Assembly (NCBI RefSeq): GCF_003865095.1
Contig: NZ_BHYK01000035.1
Location: 1-42,821, forward strand
From: Clostridium tagluense
Lineage (GTDB): Bacteria; Bacillota; Clostridia; Clostridiales; Clostridiaceae
DNA: 42,821 nucleotides
Reading direction: 5' to 3'
Shown: piece after piece, positions 16,634 to 24,909 of the stretch
Layout: every line of letters begins with the position of its first letter
How positions within the stretch are numbered: the stretch's first letter is position 1
Notes under the pieces: model-generated
The model's input: only the letters and a program-made list of their open reading frames with translations
What the model was told of the DNA's origin: nothing
Database searches by the model: none
Made by a program: the position numbers and the translations under genes

Positions 16634-17233
16634 ATGAGTGACATAGATTACAATAATAAGAGTTATCTAAATAAGGCTTATAAAAATTTTTCAGAGCTAG
16701 TGTATGTTGTGTCTACTAAAGAACTGCAGTATTTTATTACAAAGGGCGAATTTACTAGTTTTTTTAACTATAAAATGAGGAAAATGTTATCAGAAATTAG
16801 TGATCAGAAAAATGGTTTATTAGATGCTAGCATTTTTTTTAACACAGAGGGTGAAATAACTTTGATAGATGCCGAGATAATTGGTAAATTTATCCGGGAT
16901 AATTATATGTTAAAAATGCTAGAGTATTATAAGAATACTTCATTAAATAAAATTATTAGAGAGGTAGTTAATGGTAGTGAAAAAGCAAAAGGCGATTATA
17001 TTTTAATTTCGTACTCTATACTATACAATACCTTAAATGAATTATATAAAACTATTAGTTGTAAAAAAGCTAATACCATTGTGTATAAAAATCGTTATGA
17101 GCTAGAGGAATATTATGAGGAAGATTGTACTATGGTTATTGCAGTATTATTAATATTGGAAGATTTATGTAAATACATTGGTGTGGATAGGTACAAAATG
17201 CTAAAAGAAATAAAGGAAAAAAAATACAAATAA
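16634..17233 (+). CDS. Unknown helical protein, 199 aa
   Basis: I do not recognise this protein. It has no signal peptide or membrane segment and no known motif. The sequence is rich in K, E, Y, I and N and should be mainly alpha-helical, with two acidic patches (YELEEYYEEDC near 155-165). It begins MSDIDYNNKSYLNKAYKNF; a GGGGGCC tract lies about 11 bases before the ATG. It stands alone between the MoxR operon hairpin and a 368-bp AT-rich gap. The intact frame and ribosome-binding tract support a real gene. Confidence 0.6.
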   Translation: MSDIDYNNKSYLNKAYKNFSELVYVVSTKELQYFITKGEFTSFFNYKMRKMLSEISDQKNGLLDASIFFNTEGEITLIDAEIIGKFIRDNYMLKMLEYYKNTSLNKIIREVVNGSEKAKGDYILISYSILYNTLNELYKTISCKKANTIVYKNRYELEEYYEEDCTMVIAVLLILEDLCKYIGVDRYKMLKEIKEKKYK

Positions 17234-17487
17234 CATTATTGGATTAAAAAATATATAAAACATTTATCAAAATAAAAGAATATTATGCTAAATATTTACA
17301 AAATAATTATATTTTTCATTATATTAGGGGCCAAATAAAAAATAGTTGCAGCTTTTCAAAATATATTCAATTTAAAATATAAAAACTTTTAGATATATTT
17401 ATCATGATTTCGACAAAATAAGCTAATGTGTATACAATGATATGCATGTGGATACTTTGTTAATAATAACATTATGGGCACAAAAGG

Positions 17488-17516
17488 TTGAAGTTGTCAG
17501 TTTTAAGAGATAATAC
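17488..17516 (+). promoter_or_regulatory. Promoter of the DUF6514 gene
   Basis: TTGAAG, exactly 17 bases, then TAATAC. Start point is expected near 17523, leaving a leader of about 80 bases that contains both palindromes. Confidence 0.5.
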
Positions 17517-17525
17517 CTTTGAACC

Positions 17526-17558
17526 CATTTCATGAAATGACAGATTTTTCTGAAAAAT
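17526..17558. promoter_or_regulatory. Two adjacent perfect palindromes in the DUF6514 leader
   Basis: CATTTCATGAAATG (17526-17539) is a 14-bp perfect palindrome; ATTTTTC-T-GAAAAAT (17544-17558) is a 7-1-7 palindrome. They fall directly after the predicted start point, a repressor-type position. No regulator is identified. Confidence 0.4.
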
Positions 17559-17601
17559 AATGTTACTATATTTTCAATAACATAACACAAGGGGGACGAA
17601 T

Positions 17602-17955
17602 ATGGTAGTTTTAGAAAGTTTATCTAAAAAAGTAACAGAGGTTGATGTAAAGCATAATTATTTTTATAGATTAGTAAAGAGTCAGGTTTCTGTTTCAATG
17701 GATAATGAATCTACTGAAGTACAAGCCTATGGTATTGAGATTGAAAGACAAGACATCATTGATGATACAGTGGTATTTATAGAGAGGGATTGCGTTGAAA
17801 ACATAAGTCCTCAAAGACATAAGGTTAAAAATCTTATAAAAATGCTATATGAAAATACAGTATCACCTATTCACATGATTGATATACTAGGTGACTATAT
17901 AGATGAGTATATTAGCGATTTTGATGAGATGTTAAAAAATATTGGTACTTGCTAA
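17602..17955 (+). CDS. DUF6514 family protein
   Basis: A 117-residue soluble protein. The pattern YGIEIERQD (residues 43-51), FIERDCVENISPQRHKVKNL and NTVSPIHMIDILGDYIDEY (about 90-108) matches, from memory, the clostridial DUF6514 family, whose function is unknown. The N-terminus is beta-rich and the C-terminus is two helices. The start follows AGGGGGAC by about seven bases. It is monocistronic, with two palindromes between promoter and start codon and a terminator at 18032. Confidence 0.7.
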   Translation: MVVLESLSKKVTEVDVKHNYFYRLVKSQVSVSMDNESTEVQAYGIEIERQDIIDDTVVFIERDCVENISPQRHKVKNLIKMLYENTVSPIHMIDILGDYIDEYISDFDEMLKNIGTC

Positions 17956-18302
17956 TATTTTCAAAAATCGCCATGGGCTCTGGTGACTTTAACAATGAGT
18001 TAGTGGCGATATATTATTAAACTAAGATGGCGAGGAGGTTTCTCCTCTTTTTGTTATATAAAAAAAATATAGCTTGATAATAAAAGTACATAGGATAAAA
18101 ATTTTGTTATTATTTTACTAATAAAATATATTGTCAATACCCACTACCCTAAAGGTATAGTAGATTGCTGCTAAGTTTTTATTAATAATACTATAAATAA
18201 TTATAATTTTATTATATTATTGTAGTATTAGTAAAGTTAAGATATGTGTTTAATCAAATATAAAAATTATAGTGTACAGATTAAAGATTGGGAGTGATAG
18301 TT
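17956..18302. other. 347-bp gap after the DUF6514 gene
   Basis: It holds a long-range inverted repeat, ATCGCCA (17967-17973) with TGGCGAT (18004-18010), then the terminator at 18032-18052, then about 230 AT-rich bases leading to acpS in which I see no clear promoter hexamers. Confidence 0.5.
18032..18052 (+). terminator. Terminator after the DUF6514 gene
   Basis: GAGGAG-GTTT-CTCCTC followed by five T residues. Confidence 0.75.
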
Positions 18303-18692
18303 TTGATTATTGGAGTAGGTACTGATATTATTGAAATACGTAGAATAAAAAATGCTATGGTCGCCAACAATAGTTTTTTAGAAAAAATTTTTACAGCAAC
18401 TGAATTAGAATATCTTAAGAGTAGAAATTTGAGGCCGGAATACGTGGCTGGAAGATTTGCGGCTAAAGAAGCAGTAGCTAAAGCATTAGGTACTGGATTT
18501 AGGGGGTTTGATTTTAGAGATATTGAAATTGACAGGACAACCCTTGGAAAACCAATAGTAATTTTAAAAGGCAAAGCAAAGTTAATAGCTAAAAAAGAGG
18601 GGAAGTATAACATTCATCTTAGCATATCTCATGGGGAAGATAGTGCAATTGCTTATGCTATATGGGAAGTTGAAAAAAATGAGCAGGTGTAA
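18303..18692 (+). CDS. acpS: Holo-[acyl-carrier-protein] synthase
   Basis: AcpS moves the 4'-phosphopantetheine arm of coenzyme A onto the serine of acyl carrier protein. From the chosen start the protein is 129 residues and begins MIIGVGTDIIEI, with magnesium-binding D8; the second signature, AGRFAAKEAVAKALGTG, lies at about 48-64 with the metal-binding glutamate at its centre. HLSISHGEDSAIAYA closes the fold. I chose TTG 18303 because GGGAG lies eight bases upstream and the family begins here; upstream in-frame TTG 18288 and GTG 18294 would add non-family residues. It heads a clostridial and bacillar synteny group with a GerS/YdcC-type lipoprotein, alr and mazEF. Confidence 0.93.
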   Translation: MIIGVGTDIIEIRRIKNAMVANNSFLEKIFTATELEYLKSRNLRPEYVAGRFAAKEAVAKALGTGFRGFDFRDIEIDRTTLGKPIVILKGKAKLIAKKEGKYNIHLSISHGEDSAIAYAIWEVEKNEQV

Positions 18693-18839
18693 AAATAGAC
18701 AAGGATAATGATTTATTGTCATTATTAATTTTTGTAATAGTATGAAAGAAGTAGTAATAGTATTAGTAGTAGAGTGATTTGTTATGGTACATAACAGGGG
18801 TAAGCCTATCTGCTCTAGAGAAATGCTAGGAGGATAACA

Positions 18840-19520
18840 ATGAAAAAAAAATTACTGGTACTTTTAATACTTTTACTTACTTTGAGTTTCACGCTAATGA
18901 CTTCCTGTAATAAAAAACCTAAGAATACTAATGATCTTTTAACTTTTTTAAAAAATATGGAAAGTTATACTACAGAAATGAACATGGATATAAAGAATGA
19001 TAAGCAGACCATTAACTATAAGGCAAGGCAGTCCTATTTGAGAGGAGGCGGATACAAACTAGAGCTAAACAATAGCAGAGTATTTATTTATAAAGCAAAT
19101 GATAATATTTATATTAGTGATAAAAATAATGGAGCGAAGTATGTACAGAGCAAAGATTTTGACGAAGTACTTAAACTTTGTTTTATTGGAGAATACATAG
19201 GATTATTGTATACCAATGAGGAAATAAAATATTCAATTGAAAAGATTAATGACATTGAATATTCAGTAATCGATTTATTTATACCTGGTGGCAACAAAAA
19301 TATTAATAATGCATTGCTGTATGTTAATACTAAAAGTATGATACCAGAAAAATTGGTTATTTACGATATTAAGGGTAAAGAAAAAATTAACATAACATAT
19401 TCGAATTTTCTTCCAAACGTAAGAATAGAACCATCAGAGTTTTTAACGACATTTCAGAAGGAAGTCTCCCACTTCTATAAGTGGGAGTTACAAGCTACGA
19501 CAAAAAGTAAATTTCAATAA
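18840..19520 (+). CDS. GerS/YdcC-like lipoprotein
   Basis: A 226-residue lipoprotein: residues 1-22 are a hydrophobic signal ending in the lipobox LMTSC, so C23 should be lipidated. The rest looks like a LolA/YdcC-type beta fold (TINYKARQSYLRGGGYKLEL, then LYVNTKSMIPEKLVIYDIKG near 159-178). In Clostridioides difficile the lipoprotein encoded just before an alanine racemase is GerS, needed for cortex hydrolysis in germination; in Bacillus subtilis the same slot is ydcC. Position supports this assignment; sequence support is moderate. The last 20 codons contain a perfect 9-bp hairpin (19466-19487). AGGAGG precedes the ATG. Confidence 0.7.
   Translation: MKKKLLVLLILLLTLSFTLMTSCNKKPKNTNDLLTFLKNMESYTTEMNMDIKNDKQTINYKARQSYLRGGGYKLELNNSRVFIYKANDNIYISDKNNGAKYVQSKDFDEVLKLCFIGEYIGLLYTNEEIKYSIEKINDIEYSVIDLFIPGGNKNINNALLYVNTKSMIPEKLVIYDIKGKEKINITYSNFLPNVRIEPSEFLTTFQKEVSHFYKWELQATTKSKFQ
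19466..19487. repeat. Perfect hairpin inside the end of the lipoprotein gene
   Basis: CTCCCACTT-CTAT-AAGTGGGAG is a 9-bp stem with a 4-base loop, lying in codons for the last residues (around SHFYKWE). It is GC-richer than its surroundings, and similar hairpins are known at IS200/IS605-type ends. It may be an insertion scar or a transcript-stability element. Confidence 0.55.
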
Positions 19521-19537
19521 CAGATGAGGTGAAGATC

Positions 19538-20698
19538 GTGTTTAGACATTTAAGGCCTGTATGGGCAGAGGTTGATTTAGATAAATTAGCGTATAATATG
19601 AGAGAAATTAGAAGAGTAGCTAGAAGCGCAAATATCATAGCAGTTGTAAAGGCAGACGCTTATGGTCACGGAGCTATAGATGTGGCTCCAGTGCTCCTGC
19701 AAAATGGTGCTAATAGACTAGCTGTAGCTGTAGTAAGTGAAGCAGTGGAGCTTAGACGTTCAGGCATAGAATGCCCAATAATGATTTTAGGGTTTACACC
19801 ACCAAATTTAATAGATGATTTATTAAAATATAACATTGAACAAGCTGTATACTCTTATGAATTTGCAAGTGAATTATCAAAAATGGCTCACAAGAAAAAT
19901 AAAATAGCTAAAATTCATATAGTGGTAGATACAGGTATGGGAAGGATAGGTTATCTACCAAATGATGAAAGTGCGCAGGAAGTATATAATATTAGCAAGC
20001 TACCTAATATAATTATAGAAGGCATGTTTTGTCACTTTTCTTCTGCGGATGAAGAGGATAAGACTTATACCTATAATCAAGTTAGAAAATACAATTATTT
20101 TTATGAAAAGTTGAAAGAGAAAAAAGTGAACATAAATATAAGACATATGGCCAATAGTGCTGCTATTATAGATTTACCAGAAACACATTATGAGGCAGTA
20201 CGACCAGGAATAATATTATATGGCTATTATCCTTCTGAAGAGGTGAATAAGGACAATATAAATTTAAAGCCTGTAATGACATTAAAAACAAATGTAGTAC
20301 ACATAAAAAGTTTGCCACCTGGAGAATACGTCAGTTATGGAAGAAAGTTTAAAACGGAAAGAGAAAGTATTATAGCTACACTTCCAGTTGGCTATGCGGA
20401 TGGATATACAAGGCTCCTATTTCAAAAGGGAAAGGTTATTATAAATGGAAGCTTTGCTCCAGTAATAGGTAGAATTTGCATGGATCAATGTATGATTGAT
20501 GTTACTAATATTTCAGGAGTGAAGATTGGTGATGAGGTTATACTAATGGGTGAAGATGAGAATAATAAATTTACAGCGGATACAATAGCGCAGCTAATAG
20601 GAACTATAAACTATGAAATAGTTTGTATGGTTGGTAAAAGAGTTCCGAGAGTCTACATTAGCGAAGGTAAAGTTGTGAAAATAAGAAATTACGTGTAA
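19538..20698 (+). CDS. alr: Alanine racemase
   Basis: A PLP enzyme converting L-alanine to D-alanine for peptidoglycan; in spore formers it can also remove the germinant L-alanine. From the chosen GTG start the protein has 386 residues. The PLP lysine is K38 in VVKADAYGHG; the second catalytic residue is Y267 in YVSYGRKF; DTGMGRIGY and CMDQCMIDVT are the usual conserved blocks. GTG 19538 is preferred because GAGGTG lies six bases upstream; a GTG at 19529 sits inside that site. It follows the lipoprotein gene by 17 bases, so the two are probably cotranscribed, as gerS-alr2 is in C. difficile. Confidence 0.95.
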   Translation: MFRHLRPVWAEVDLDKLAYNMREIRRVARSANIIAVVKADAYGHGAIDVAPVLLQNGANRLAVAVVSEAVELRRSGIECPIMILGFTPPNLIDDLLKYNIEQAVYSYEFASELSKMAHKKNKIAKIHIVVDTGMGRIGYLPNDESAQEVYNISKLPNIIIEGMFCHFSSADEEDKTYTYNQVRKYNYFYEKLKEKKVNINIRHMANSAAIIDLPETHYEAVRPGIILYGYYPSEEVNKDNINLKPVMTLKTNVVHIKSLPPGEYVSYGRKFKTERESIIATLPVGYADGYTRLLFQKGKVIINGSFAPVIGRICMDQCMIDVTNISGVKIGDEVILMGEDENNKFTADTIAQLIGTINYEIVCMVGKRVPRVYISEGKVVKIRNYV

Positions 20699-20777
20699 TA
20701 TTAATGTATTATATGTAAAATAAACTATTTATGTGTAAAAATCCTGTTGTAAAAGGGTGAAAATACCCATAATTTCT

Positions 20778-20807
20778 TTGACAGATTGACATAGGTTGAA
20801 TTATAAT
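20778..20807 (+). promoter_or_regulatory. Promoter of the mazEF pair
   Basis: TTGACA (20778-20783), 18 bases, TATAAT (20802-20807): both hexamers perfect. Start point is near 20814, which rules out start codons further upstream for the antitoxin gene. Confidence 0.8.
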
Positions 20808-20857
20808 ATATTTTGTACATATTGTTGTTTAAGCAAATGGGAGGTATTAAATTTTCT

Positions 20858-21178
20858 ATGTCAACTTCAAAGAAATTAGTAGTAAACCTATCAGAAACAC
20901 TCTATATTGAATTTAATAAGGCACTCCAGAAAGATTCTAAAAAAAGAAGTGAATTTTTTAGGGAAGCTATAATACTATATATTGAGGAAAAGAAAAGACT
21001 CAGTTATATAGATGAAATGAAACAAGGTTATTTAGAAATGGCTGAATTAAATTTAGAAATAGCTGACATGGGTTTTGAAATTGATATTAAAGATTTTAAA
21101 GATTACGAAGTTAAGCTTTCGGAGAGTGATTTGTCTAATGACAACAATAGTGAAAAGAGGAGATATATTTTATGCTGA
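20858..21178 (+). CDS. mazE: MazE/EndoAI-type antitoxin (ribbon-helix-helix)
   Basis: A 106-residue antitoxin beginning [20 protein letters not shown], the DNA-binding strand of a ribbon-helix-helix fold, followed by [17 protein letters not shown] (helix 2). The acidic C-terminal tail (about 50-95) would wrap the MazF toxin. ATG 20858 is chosen: GGGAGG lies 13 bases upstream, slightly far, and the promoter start at about 20814 excludes the longer form. It overlaps mazF by 41 bases in another frame, a tighter arrangement than the usual few-base gap. Complexes of this kind repress their own promoter. Confidence 0.8.
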   Translation: MSTSKKLVVNLSETLYIEFNKALQKDSKKRSEFFREAIILYIEEKKRLSYIDEMKQGYLEMAELNLEIADMGFEIDIKDFKDYEVKLSESDLSNDNNSEKRRYILC

Positions 21179-21485
21179 TTTGAGTCCGGTTGTAGGCTCA
21201 GAACAAGGTGGGGTTAGACCAGTAATTATAATTCAAAATGATATTGGCAACAAGTACAGTCCCACTATTATTATTGCAGCTATTACGTCACAGATAAATA
21301 AGGCAAAACTCCCTACTCATGTTGAAATTTCTTCAGAAGAGTATGGGTTAAATAAAGATTCAGTAGTTTTGCTAGAACAAATAAGAACACTGGATAAAAA
21401 AAGATTAAAGGAAAAAATTGGTCATATGACTGATAGCGATATGAAAAAAGTAGATACTGCGATTTTAATTAGCGTAGGTTTATAA
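21138..21485 (+). CDS. mazF: MazF/NdoA endoribonuclease toxin
   Basis: A 115-residue mRNA interferase. It begins [20 protein letters not shown] and continues [15 protein letters not shown], the standard MazF/PemK beta-barrel opening, with [15 protein letters not shown] near 77-91. Catalytic-type arginine and threonine are in place (GGVRPV and AAITSQ). The size equals that of the B. subtilis enzyme, which cuts UACAU sites; the site of this one is not predictable. ATG 21138 follows GGAGAG by about 11 bases inside the antitoxin gene. A strong terminator follows the stop by four bases. Its position after alr is conserved across Firmicutes, so this is a chromosomal core pair. Confidence 0.93.
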   Translation: MTTIVKRGDIFYADLSPVVGSEQGGVRPVIIIQNDIGNKYSPTIIIAAITSQINKAKLPTHVEISSEEYGLNKDSVVLLEQIRTLDKKRLKEKIGHMTDSDMKKVDTAILISVGL

Positions 21486-21489
21486 AATG

Positions 21490-21516
21490 AATAAGGGCAA
21501 TCATTGCCCTTATTTT
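21490..21516 (+). terminator. Terminator of the acpS-mazF region
   Basis: AATAAGGGCAA-TCA-TTGCCCTTATT, an 11-bp stem with T-rich tail. Confidence 0.9.
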
Positions 21517-21719
21517 ATTTTATGGAATAATAGCTCAATGTATTTTAATAAAACTATAGCTTTTTAAATAATCTTATAGTTATTTAATTATTTTTGTAGA
21601 ATTTCTAAGAAATATGTTGTTATAGTGTATAATATTGTTATAATAATTGTGGAAGATAAATAGGAATATAGGTAGATAATTATTATTAATCTCCCAAAGA
21701 AATACTAGGAGGAATACAT

Positions 21720-22544
21720 ATGGAAAAAACAGTAGAAAGATTAAAAGCAATTGCAAGGCAAGTTAGAAAAAATATAATAACTATGATTACAGAGTCACGT
21801 TCTGGTCACCCAGGTGGATCATTGTCTTGTGTTGAAATTATAACTGCATTATATTTTAATGAGATGAATGTAAGTGTACAAAATAAAAATGACCCTGATA
21901 GAGATAGATTTGTACTATCAAAGGGACACGCTGCACCAGCATTATATAGTGTGCTTGCTGAAAAGGGCTTTTTTGATAGGGATGAGCTAATGGGGCTTAG
22001 AAAATTAGGATCAAGGCTTCAAGGACATCCTAATATGAATACTATTCCTGGAGTAGATATGTCTACAGGATCACTTGGACAAGGTATTTCAGCAGCAGTA
22101 GGTATGGCACTAGCTGGAAAACTTGATAAAAAAGAATATAGAGTGTATTCCTTACTTGGAGATGGAGAGCTTGCTGAAGGTCAAGTATGGGAAGCTACTA
22201 TGTCAGCTGCACATTACAAGCTTGATAACCTAACGGCTTTTGTAGATCATAATGGACTTCAAATAGATGGCGCCGTTTCTGAGGTTATGGGTTCTGATCC
22301 AGTAGATGCTAAATTTGCAGCTTTTGGATGGAATACTATATCTGTGGATGGCCATGATTTCGCTTCAATTAAAAATGCTATAGAAGAAGCTAAAAAAACA
22401 AAAGGAAAACCAACAGTTATAATTTGTGAAACCATAAAGGGTAAAGGCGTGTCCTTCATGGAAAATGAAGCTAGCTGGCATGGCACAGCTCCAAGTAAAG
22501 AGCAGTGCCGAATGGCTTTGGAAGAAATTGGGGGTACACTATAA
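21720..22544 (+). CDS. Transketolase, N-terminal (TPP-binding) subunit
   Basis: A 274-residue subunit holding the thiamine-diphosphate-binding half of transketolase, which shuttles two-carbon units in the pentose phosphate pathway. Conserved blocks: [11 protein letters not shown] at about 24-34, [31 protein letters not shown], and the TPP/magnesium motif beginning [13 protein letters not shown] and ending in [13 protein letters not shown]. The C-terminal half is the next gene, whose ATG overlaps this TAA by one base, so the two are translationally coupled. Split transketolases are common in clostridia, archaea and thermophiles. AGGAGG precedes the ATG. AT-rich TATAAT-like boxes lie around 21627-21645. 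Confidence 0.93.
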   Translation: MEKTVERLKAIARQVRKNIITMITESRSGHPGGSLSCVEIITALYFNEMNVSVQNKNDPDRDRFVLSKGHAAPALYSVLAEKGFFDRDELMGLRKLGSRLQGHPNMNTIPGVDMSTGSLGQGISAAVGMALAGKLDKKEYRVYSLLGDGELAEGQVWEATMSAAHYKLDNLTAFVDHNGLQIDGAVSEVMGSDPVDAKFAAFGWNTISVDGHDFASIKNAIEEAKKTKGKPTVIICETIKGKGVSFMENEASWHGTAPSKEQCRMALEEIGGTL

Positions 22545-23482
22545 TGGGTAAAATTGCAACAAGAGAAGCTTATGGAAGCGCACTGGCTAAATTAGGACTA
22601 GAAAATGAAAATATAGTTGTTTTAGATGCGGATTTGTCTAAATCTACTAAAACTGCAGATTTTAAAAAAGTTGCGGAAGATCGATTTATAAATATGGGTA
22701 TTGCTGAAGGAAATATGATGTCTGTAGCAGCGGGACTTGCTACTTGTGGTAAAATTCCTTTTGCAAGTACTTTTGCTATATTTGCAGCAGGAAGAGCTTT
22801 TGAACAAATAAGAAATTCTATTTGTTATCCGAAATTAAATGTTAAAATTTGTGCCACACATGCAGGTTTAACTGTAGGGGAAGATGGAGCGTCTCATCAA
22901 GCGATAGAGGATATAGCACTAATGAGAAGTATTCCCAACATGGTAGTTATAAGCCCAAGTGATAATATTGAAACGCAGGCAGCCATAGAAGCTATTGCGA
23001 AATACAATGGACCTTGTTATGTAAGGCTAGGAAGAATGGGCGTTGAGACAATAAATGATAACCCAGATTACAAATTTGAACTTGGAAAAGCGGTAACACT
23101 TAGAGAAGGACACGACGCAACTATAATAGCTACAGGTATTATGGTAGATGCTGCTTTGGAAGCTTATAACATACTAGCAGAAGAAGGAATAAAGGTTAAA
23201 GTGTTAAATATACACACTATTAAACCAATAGATGAAGAAGCAATTGTTACTGCAGCTAGAAAAACCGGATTAATTGTTACTGCTGAAGAGCATAGCATTA
23301 TAGGTGGACTTGGCTCTGCAGTGGCTGAAGTTGTTTGTTCAAACCACCCAGTACCAGTTATGAGAGTGGGAATTAAAGATACTTTTGGTGAAAGTGGTAA
23401 ACCAAATGAACTTTTAAAAGCTTATGGATTAACCACAGATGAAATAGTTAAAGCTCTTAAAAAAGGACTCAGTTTAAAATAA
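22544..23482 (+). CDS. Transketolase, C-terminal (pyrimidine-binding) subunit
   Basis: A 312-residue subunit carrying the pyrimidine-binding and C-terminal transketolase domains. Marks: NIVVLDADLSKSTKT, the catalytic-type glutamate in NMGIAEGNMMSVAAGLA (about 59-75), GLTVGEDGASHQAIEDI, and the C-terminal VTAEEHSIIGGLGSAVAE. It needs the preceding subunit for activity. The start ATG 22544 is part of TAATG; the ribosome-binding site TTGGGGG lies within the upstream gene. A 12-bp terminator ends the two-gene unit. The same domain layout also occurs in deoxyxylulose-phosphate synthase and pyruvate dehydrogenase E1, but the pairing and lengths fit transketolase. Confidence 0.93.
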   Translation: MGKIATREAYGSALAKLGLENENIVVLDADLSKSTKTADFKKVAEDRFINMGIAEGNMMSVAAGLATCGKIPFASTFAIFAAGRAFEQIRNSICYPKLNVKICATHAGLTVGEDGASHQAIEDIALMRSIPNMVVISPSDNIETQAAIEAIAKYNGPCYVRLGRMGVETINDNPDYKFELGKAVTLREGHDATIIATGIMVDAALEAYNILAEEGIKVKVLNIHTIKPIDEEAIVTAARKTGLIVTAEEHSIIGGLGSAVAEVVCSNHPVPVMRVGIKDTFGESGKPNELLKAYGLTTDEIVKALKKGLSLK

Positions 23483-23490
23483 TTTTAAGG

Positions 23491-23519
23491 ACCCCTATGT
23501 ATTTATACATAGGGGTTTT
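23491..23519 (+). terminator. Terminator after the transketolase genes
   Basis: ACCCCTATGTA pairs with TACATAGGGGT around a short AT loop, followed by TTTTAA. Confidence 0.85.
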
Positions 23520-23556
23520 AACTATTTTGCGGGATAATGTTTTTTGTGATATTTTA

Positions 23557-23565
23557 TGATATAAT
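23557..23565 (+). promoter_or_regulatory. Extended -10 promoter of the small membrane protein
   Basis: TGATATAAT, a perfect extended -10, 34 bases before the start codon. The -35 is weak. Confidence 0.5.
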
Positions 23566-23598
23566 ACATCAAGAATAACTATGGGGAGAGGAAGAAGC

Positions 23599-23955
23599 AT
23601 GAAAGGAATTTTAAAGGATTTATTACATTGTTTTATACTATCATTAAAGATATTTTTAGTTCCTATAATTATGGGAGCTTTAATTGGAGTAATAAGTGGT
23701 TTAGTCAATGGTGATTTAAATCTACAAGGGGTATTAGCTTCAGTAGACAGAACAGCTATTAGAATATCTTGTTTTGGTCTTGCTATTTCAGGTATAGGTT
23801 TTATAAAAAGAGAAATGTTAGAACCACTAAATTATGAAGAAAAGTGGATGGAGTATTATGAAAAATTGAATTTAGTTGGTGTAATATTCTTTGTTTCCTT
23901 ATTTATGTTAGTTTATTCAACAGTTATTGACCTAGTTTTATTTCGGATTTATTAA
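23599..23955 (+). CDS. Small membrane protein of unknown function
   Basis: A 118-residue protein with three likely membrane segments (about 10-35, 48-68 and 92-115) and a charged loop (KREMLEPLNYEEKWMEYYEK) between the second and third. I do not recognise a family. ATG 23599 is chosen because GGGAGAGG lies seven bases upstream; an in-frame ATG at 23581 lies before that site and is less likely. It sits between the transketolase terminator and the ftsE promoter, as a single-gene unit. Confidence 0.65.
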   Translation: MKGILKDLLHCFILSLKIFLVPIIMGALIGVISGLVNGDLNLQGVLASVDRTAIRISCFGLAISGIGFIKREMLEPLNYEEKWMEYYEKLNLVGVIFFVSLFMLVYSTVIDLVLFRIY

Positions 23956-24158
23956 TCATTGCTGTAGTCAGCATCTTTTGCTAATCAATCTTTAGTGCTT
24001 TAATATTACAAAGGATTTCATAATAACTCATAATTTTAATTTTATAGGAAACGATAAAGATAAATGTTATTTGTGAATTTTTAGAAAAGTAAATTAGCGT
24101 ATTTTGAGTAATATTCACGAAAATTTTATAATAAAATTTATTATAAGCCTAGTCCTTA

Positions 24159-24167
24159 TGATATAAT
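24159..24167 (+). promoter_or_regulatory. Extended -10 promoter of ftsEX
   Basis: TGATATAAT about 55 bases before the ftsE start, identical to the element before the preceding gene. Confidence 0.5.
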
Positions 24168-24222
24168 GTTGTTATGGATTTTACTGAAATGAATTACAGA
24201 AAAGTGGTAAGGAGAATTAAAT

Positions 24223-24909
24223 ATGATAGAATTTAAGAAAGTAACTAAGATTTATGATAATAATGTAATAGCATTGTCAAATGTTGATATTACTATTGAA
24301 AAAGGGGAATTTGTATTCCTTGTAGGCCCCAGTGGAGCGGGAAAATCTACTTTTATTAAAATACTTTTAAAAGAGATAGAACCAACTACTGGTAGTGTCA
24401 TTTTAAACAATGCAGATATAACGAAATTAAAAAGAGACCAGATACCTTATTTTAGAAGAAAAATCGGAGTGGTTTTCCAAGATTTTAGATTAATTGATAC
24501 TTTAAATGTTTATGAAAATGTTGCATTTGCACTGAGAGTTACAGAATGTTCTCCAAAGGATATTAGGAAAAGAGTACCTTTGGTTTTAGATTTAGTCGGA
24601 TTATCAAAAAAACATATGGCTTATCCTCATGAGATTTCAGGTGGAGAGCAACAAAGAGTTTCTCTTGCTCGTGCTATAGTAAATAATCCTACATTGCTAA
24701 TAGCAGATGAGCCAACAGGTAATTTAGATCCTGAAACAGCAATAGGTATCATGGATATTTTAAATGATATTAATAAGGCTGGTACTACAATAGTTATGGC
24801 AACACATGCAAAGAATATAGTAGACTCTATGAAGAAGAGAGTAATAGCTATAGAAAAAGGTGTTCTAGCTAGAGATGAGCAGAGGGGAAGATACGGTTAT
24901 GAAGATTAG
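24223..24909 (+). CDS. ftsE: Cell-division ATP-binding protein FtsE
   Basis: The 228-residue ATPase of the FtsEX complex, which uses ATP to control peptidoglycan hydrolases across the membrane. Walker A is GPSGAGKS (about 36-43), the Q-loop is VVFQDFRLIDTLN, the ABC signature is SGGEQQRVSLARA (about 138-150), Walker B is LLIADEPTGNLD, and the switch histidine is in MATHAKN. The FtsE mark ENVAFALRV is present. AAGGAG precedes the ATG. It overlaps ftsX by 11 bases. In Firmicutes FtsEX activates CwlO/PcsB-type hydrolases; the NlpC/P60 protein at 31116 is a conceivable partner, which is only inference. Confidence 0.95.
   Translation: MIEFKKVTKIYDNNVIALSNVDITIEKGEFVFLVGPSGAGKSTFIKILLKEIEPTTGSVILNNADITKLKRDQIPYFRRKIGVVFQDFRLIDTLNVYENVAFALRVTECSPKDIRKRVPLVLDLVGLSKKHMAYPHEISGGEQQRVSLARAIVNNPTLLIADEPTGNLDPETAIGIMDILNDINKAGTTIVMATHAKNIVDSMKKRVIAIEKGVLARDEQRGRYGYED

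Larger units (their letters stand above)
17234..17601. other. 368-bp AT-rich gap with promoter and two palindromes
   Basis: There is no ORF with a ribosome-binding site. The first 240 bases are very AT-rich and show nothing clear. The end carries a promoter (17488-17516) and two adjacent inverted repeats (17526-17558), listed separately. Confidence 0.6.

Noticed and set aside
20813-20857. Upstream TTG and ATG starts (20813, 20837) for the antitoxin gene
   Set aside because: The first coincides with the predicted transcription start and the second has no ribosome-binding site; 20858 fits the family N-terminus.
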